A stretch of 5,929 bases of DNA from Candidatus Bipolaricaulota bacterium (GTDB lineage Bacteria; Bipolaricaulota; Bipolaricaulia; UBA7950; UBA9294), in contig CP070725.1 in the NCBI GenBank assembly GCA_020350845.1, positions 796,896 through 802,824 of the forward strand, read 5' to 3'. Below are positions 3,129 through 5,929 of the stretch, one piece after another. The notes below the pieces were generated by a model, which searched no databases, had not been told where the DNA came from, and saw only the letters and a list, made by a program, of their open reading frames with translations. Every line of letters begins with the position of its first letter. The stretch's first letter is position 1. A program made the position numbers and the translations under genes.

Positions 3129-5570
3129 ATGCGGTCTAGAGCACTCTGGATTGCCGGGGTCGTCATGGGATCGCTGCTCCTTGCCGTACCGGCCGTCGCC
3201 CAAACCCCGCCGGGGTGTGGCGTGGCGCCGCCGCCGGCACCGCCAGACATCTCTGCGGGAGCGGCAAACGTCGCCATCATCCTCGACGCCTCGAACAGCA
3301 TGAACGCCGAGTTCGGCGCCGGGACCCGGTTGGAGGCCGCGAAGGACGCGCTCCTCGAGCTGATCGACGTCCTTCCCCTCGGGCTGAACGTCAGGCTCTC
3401 GATCTACGGTCACCGCGTCCCGAAGCAGGATCGTGAGGCGAGCTGCGAGGACCTGCAGCGCGTGTACGGCCCCGAGCCGTTCACCGAGGACGCACGAGGA
3501 ACCCTCGCGTCGCTGCTTCCCGAGATCGTCGCGCAGGGGCTGACGCCGCTCGAGGCGGCACTTCTTCGCGCGTCGGAGGACCTCGTCGGCTACGAGGGGC
3601 AGAGCGTCATCATCCTCCTGAGCGACGGTGAGGAGACGTGCGACGGCGATCCACTCGCCGCGGCTGCCCTTCTCGCCTCGTACACGCCGCCGATCTCCGT
3701 CCACGTCGTCGGTCTCGACGTCGAGGAGAGCGCGCGGGAGACGCTGATGGCGATCGCCGAGATCACCGGTGGTCAGTATCTCGCCGCCGCCGAGGCGAGT
3801 GAGGTGCTCTCCGGACTGTTCGCACTGCTCGCCGCGGGCGCCGCGGAGCCTGAGCCCGATCTCGGAATCCCCGCGGAGTACGCGTGCCTCGGGATCACCA
3901 ACGTGATCGTCGGGACGGAGGAGAAGGACACCCTCATCGGGACAGAGGGCAATGACCTGATCTACGGCCTTGGCGGTAATGACCTGATCGTCGGTCTCGG
4001 CGGCAACGACGTCCTCCTTGGCGGAGAGGGTAGTGACGTCATCGAGGGCGGAGAGGGCTGCGACGTCCTGTTGGGTGAGGGCTGCAACGACGTCCTCTTC
4101 GGAGGCTCGGGCGACGACCTCCTGTGCGGAGGCCCGGGGAAGGACTCCATCGAAGGTGAAGCCGGAAACGACCGTCTCAACGGCGGCCTCGGCGATGACT
4201 ACCTGCTCGGTGGAGAGGGACGGGACATCCTTGACGCCGGCGGAGGGATGGACCTCCTGCTCGAGGGCGATCCGGGAACCGTCTCGTGCGCCCCGTGCGA
4301 CGTCCCCTGCCCGCCGACGCCGGTCTGCCCGGTTCCCTGCGACGTGCCTGAGGTGCCGTGCGCGCCCGCGCCGCCGGAACCCCCGTGTCCGCCGACGTGC
4401 GACGTCCCTGTGGCCCCGCCCCCTCCGAGCGACTGCGACACGAAGTCGGTCGATGAGGGCAGCTGCATCCAGCTTCACGGCACGGTCGTCGATCACGACT
4501 GCAACGTGGTCACCGTGATGTGGCAGGCCGACAAGGGAAGCTTCGACGATCCGACGTCACTGAACCCGATGTACTGCGCGCCGATGACGCCGTACTGCGA
4601 GGGCGAGGAGGCATGCATCACGCTCATCGCCACGGACAGCTGCGGTGCCACCGGTCAGGATGCGTTCACGCTGCACATCAACAACGTCAACCACGCGCCC
4701 CTCGCCGATGCCGGCGAGGACCTCGCGGTCGATGAGGGCGCAACCGTGCAGCTCACGTGTGCCGCCTCCGATCCCGACGGCGACGCGGTGTCGATCCTCT
4801 GGACGAGCGACTGCGGTCGGGGAACGTTCCACGATCCCACGCAGCTCCATCCGTGCTACACGGCACCGACGACCGATCGCTGCGAGGGAGAGGCAATCGT
4901 GCTCACGATGACCGTAACCGACGCGTGTGGCGCGCAGTCGAGCGACAGCATCGTGGTCTACGTGCGCAACGTGAACCACGCTCCGTCGGCCGACGCCGGG
5001 GAAGACCTGTGCGTCGACGAAGGGGGGACGGTGCTCCTCACCTGTGCCGCGTCGGATCCCGACGGCGATGCCCTCTCGATCCTCTGGACGAGTGAGTGTG
5101 GCCAGGGCGTGTTCAACGATCCGACGCTTCTCCATCCGACCTTCACTGCACCCTATACCGAGTTCTGTGAAGGGGAAGCGATCGTCCTCACCATGACCGT
5201 GACCGACGAGTGCGGCGCGGTCGCGAGCGACTCGATCGTGATCCACGTCAATGACCTCAACCAGCCGCCGGTGGCCGAGCTCGGTCCCGGCTTCAGCCTG
5301 GACGAGTGCACATCGGTGCAGATGGTTCCGGTCGTCAGTGACCCCGAGTGCAAGGCACTCACCTATCACTGGACGGCGTCCGCGGGAAGCTTCGACAACG
5401 CCTATGCGGCGAACCCGATCTACACCGCGCCGTCGACCGACGAGTGCGACGGCATCGATGTCGTGATCACGCTCGTGGTGACGGACCCCTGTGGTCTGAC
5501 CGCGTGCGCGACGACGACGTTGCACATCAACAACATCAACAACGCACCGCTTGTGATTGCGGATCCGTAG
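3129..5570 (+). CDS. exported VWA / RTX / Cys-Pro linker / PKD-like repeat protein
   Basis: The 813-residue product begins with a Sec signal peptide: RSR, a hydrophobic core, and likely cleavage after AVA at residue 24. A von Willebrand factor A domain spans about 45-235. Its MIDAS is complete: DASNS (Asp53, Ser55, Ser57), Thr139 in GLTP, and Asp166 in LLSDGEET. Cys106 and Cys171 are placed for a disulfide. Twelve in-register RTX nonapeptides follow (269-376), then a Cys/Pro linker (387-436), then four PKD/Ig-like repeats (435-805). I count 37 cysteines. No C-terminal membrane anchor, LPXTG motif or cell-wall domain is visible, so it is either released or held by partners. Known roles of the parts are metal-dependent ligand binding (VWA), Ca2+ folding (RTX) and adhesion or spacing (PKD). 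The whole is probably a cell-surface or secreted adhesion or scaffold protein, but its ligand is unknown. It has its own promoter and a strong ribosome binding site. Confidence 0.88.
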   Translation: MRSRALWIAGVVMGSLLLAVPAVAQTPPGCGVAPPPAPPDISAGAANVAIILDASNSMNAEFGAGTRLEAAKDALLELIDVLPLGLNVRLSIYGHRVPKQDREASCEDLQRVYGPEPFTEDARGTLASLLPEIVAQGLTPLEAALLRASEDLVGYEGQSVIILLSDGEETCDGDPLAAAALLASYTPPISVHVVGLDVEESARETLMAIAEITGGQYLAAAEASEVLSGLFALLAAGAAEPEPDLGIPAEYACLGITNVIVGTEEKDTLIGTEGNDLIYGLGGNDLIVGLGGNDVLLGGEGSDVIEGGEGCDVLLGEGCNDVLFGGSGDDLLCGGPGKDSIEGEAGNDRLNGGLGDDYLLGGEGRDILDAGGGMDLLLEGDPGTVSCAPCDVPCPPTPVCPVPCDVPEVPCAPAPPEPPCPPTCDVPVAPPPPSDCDTKSVDEGSCIQLHGTVVDHDCNVVTVMWQADKGSFDDPTSLNPMYCAPMTPYCEGEEACITLIATDSCGATGQDAFTLHINNVNHAPLADAGEDLAVDEGATVQLTCAASDPDGDAVSILWTSDCGRGTFHDPTQLHPCYTAPTTDRCEGEAIVLTMTVTDACGAQSSDSIVVYVRNVNHAPSADAGEDLCVDEGGTVLLTCAASDPDGDALSILWTSECGQGVFNDPTLLHPTFTAPYTEFCEGEAIVLTMTVTDECGAVASDSIVIHVNDLNQPPVAELGPGFSLDECTSVQMVPVVSDPECKALTYHWTASAGSFDNAYAANPIYTAPSTDECDGIDVVITLVVTDPCGLTACATTTLHINNINNAPLVIADP
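3933..4256 (+). repeat. RTX region: twelve tandem 27-bp units (GGxGxDxxx type)
   Basis: Residues 269-376 form twelve uninterrupted nonapeptides such as LLGGEGSDV, LFGGSGDDL and LNGGLGDDY. A degenerate unit precedes them at 260-268. This is the haemolysin-type Ca2+-binding pattern, which folds into a parallel beta-roll as it binds Ca2+. The DNA units have diverged, so the array is not a recent expansion. Unusually for RTX, three units contain cysteine (Cys311, Cys319, Cys333). The array lies in the middle of a protein with an N-terminal signal peptide, not near the C-terminus of a type I secretion substrate. Confidence 0.93.
4287..4436 (+). other. Cys/Pro-rich linker in the secreted protein
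   Basis: Residues 387-436 contain nine cysteines and a very high share of proline, with CDVP repeated three times (Cys390, Cys404, Cys424). The DNA shows the matching repeat TGCGACGT(C/G)CC at 4296, 4338 and 4398. The segment joins the RTX array to the first PKD-like repeat. It is probably an extended, polyproline-like spacer cross-linked by disulfides. I do not recognise it as a named domain. Confidence 0.8.
4431..5543 (+). repeat. four tandem PKD/Ig-like repeats of about 95 residues
   Basis: Units cover about residues 435-521, 522-616, 617-711 and 712-805. Each contains VDEG or a related LDE motif, then a SDPDGD-type turn, W (Trp465, 558, 653, 748), a GxF strand, a YTAP or similar motif, a C-(E/D)-G motif and a D-x-C-G motif, and ends in an N-N-x-N linker. 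Units two and three are the most alike (DPDGDAxSILWTS and GEAIVLTMTVTD are shared), but many third positions differ, so the duplication is old and the protein sequence is conserved. Each unit has a cysteine pair exactly 15 residues apart (490/505, 585/600, 680/695, 773/788). Confidence 0.85.
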
Positions 5571-5600
5571 AGGATCCGTTTCATAGGACGACGGTTGGCC

Positions 5601-5634
5601 GATCTGCTCCGCCCGCTACGCGGCGGAGCAGATC
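5601..5634. terminator. perfect 13-bp inverted repeat between convergent genes
   Basis: GATCTGCTCCGCC at 5601-5613 is the exact complement of GGCGGAGCAGATC at 5622-5634, with an 8-base loop that contains the minus-strand TAG (5616-5618) of the DUF501 gene. It starts 30 bases after the stop of the secreted-protein gene. Neither strand has a U-tract after it, so it is not a classical intrinsic terminator. It may act as a two-way transcript end or a 3'-end stabiliser. Confidence 0.6.
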
Positions 5635-5929
5635 ACTTCCGCCGCCGGACAGGCCGACTCGGAGATCTTCGCGAGAACGATCCGGCCGATCGGATTGGCG
5701 GCGGCAAGCTCGTGGGCGACGTGTAGATGGAGGCACTTCACGCGTGAGCGGTCGGCGATCCCGCCGAGGCCGGTGGCGAGGAGATCGTCGAGGTGGCTTC
5801 GCACCGCGAGCATCTCGCGCTCTTCCGGAGACAGACGCCGCTTCCGCTCGGCGACCGCGGCGCGATGCGCGGCGGCAACCTCGGCCGCCAGTGCGGGCTC
5901 GTTGCGAATCCTCTCCTCGATCCGTCCCA
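5616..5929 (-). CDS. DUF501 family protein, C-terminal part (N-terminus beyond window)
   Basis: Reading the minus strand from the right edge, about 104 codons are open down to a TAG at 5618-5616, so the start lies outside or right at the window edge. The sequence passes through a charged helical stretch (ERKRRLSPEEREMLAVRSH), then LLATGLGGIADRSRVKCLHLHVAHELAAANPIGR. The RVKCLH motif, the following AH(E)LA helix and NP(I/L)G are what I recall as the signature of DUF501, a family of unknown function seen near the cell-division and enolase genes of actinobacteria. The last residues, CPAAEVICSAA, add two cysteines. It converges on the large secreted-protein gene, with which it shares no transcription. 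An ATG at 5813 would give only 65 residues and would cut the conserved helix region, so I treat the gene as running off the window. Confidence 0.75.
   Translation of the reverse strand, partial: GRIEERIRNEPALAAEVAAAHRAAVAERKRRLSPEEREMLAVRSHLDDLLATGLGGIADRSRVKCLHLHVAHELAAANPIGRIVLAKISESACPAAEVICSAA

Noticed and set aside
3933..4256. The 27-bp periodic tract as a CRISPR array or minisatellite
   Set aside because: It is in frame throughout, encodes canonical RTX nonapeptides, and has no conserved repeat/unique spacer pattern.
3084..4496. A 470-codon minus-strand open frame opposite the VWA/RTX region
   Set aside because: Its sequence is a mirror of the Asp/Gly-rich repeats on the other strand, it has no ribosome binding site context or known motifs, and the plus-strand gene is clear.
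4557..5525. A 322-codon minus-strand open frame opposite the PKD-like repeats
   Set aside because: Its apparent internal repeats simply reflect the plus-strand repeats; it has no independent support.

Overview
The window is GC-rich bacterial DNA with tightly packed genes, overlapping reading frames, and frequent GTG and TTG starts. I cannot place the organism securely. The high GC, the fatty-acid synthesis genes and a DUF501 gene would fit an actinobacterium or a deep-branching high-GC lineage such as Bipolaricaulota. That is a guess from general knowledge, not a result.

Layout, left to right. Positions 1-1113 are the end of a fatty-acid synthesis cluster on the + strand. It holds the last codons of an unidentified upstream gene, fabG (3-oxoacyl-ACP reductase), and acpP (acyl carrier protein). 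A possible internal promoter for acpP lies in the tail of fabG. Two hairpins follow acpP, the second a good intrinsic terminator, and fabF is not next as it often is. Positions 1153-3002 hold three overlapping + strand genes that look like one RNA-modification operon: a small four-cysteine zinc-ribbon protein resembling the BCAM0308 family, a NOL1/NOP2/Sun (RsmB/RsmF-type) RNA m5C methyltransferase, and a separate small protein resembling the PUA-like tail normally fused to RsmF-type enzymes. The last gene appears to start at a TTG inside the methyltransferase gene, behind a strong Shine-Dalgarno sequence.

Positions 3003-3128 carry a plausible sigma70-type promoter and a near-perfect ribosome binding site. 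They drive the largest gene, 3129-5570, which encodes an 813-residue exported protein. Its parts in order are a Sec signal peptide, a von Willebrand factor A domain with intact MIDAS, twelve in-register RTX (haemolysin-type) nonapeptides, a Cys/Pro-rich linker, and four PKD/Ig-like repeats of about 95 residues, each with an invariant cysteine pair. It has 37 cysteines in total. This is the most unusual object in the window and is probably a Ca2+- and disulfide-stabilised cell-surface or secreted adhesion/scaffold protein.

The right end (5616-5929) holds the C-terminal part of a DUF501 gene on the - strand, convergent with the exported protein. A perfect 13-bp inverted repeat lies at the junction, with the DUF501 stop codon in its loop. 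I saw no tRNA, rRNA, CRISPR, transposase or phage gene. No complete new multi-gene system is evident. The best candidates for novelty are the composite secreted protein and the split methyltransferase/PUA pair.
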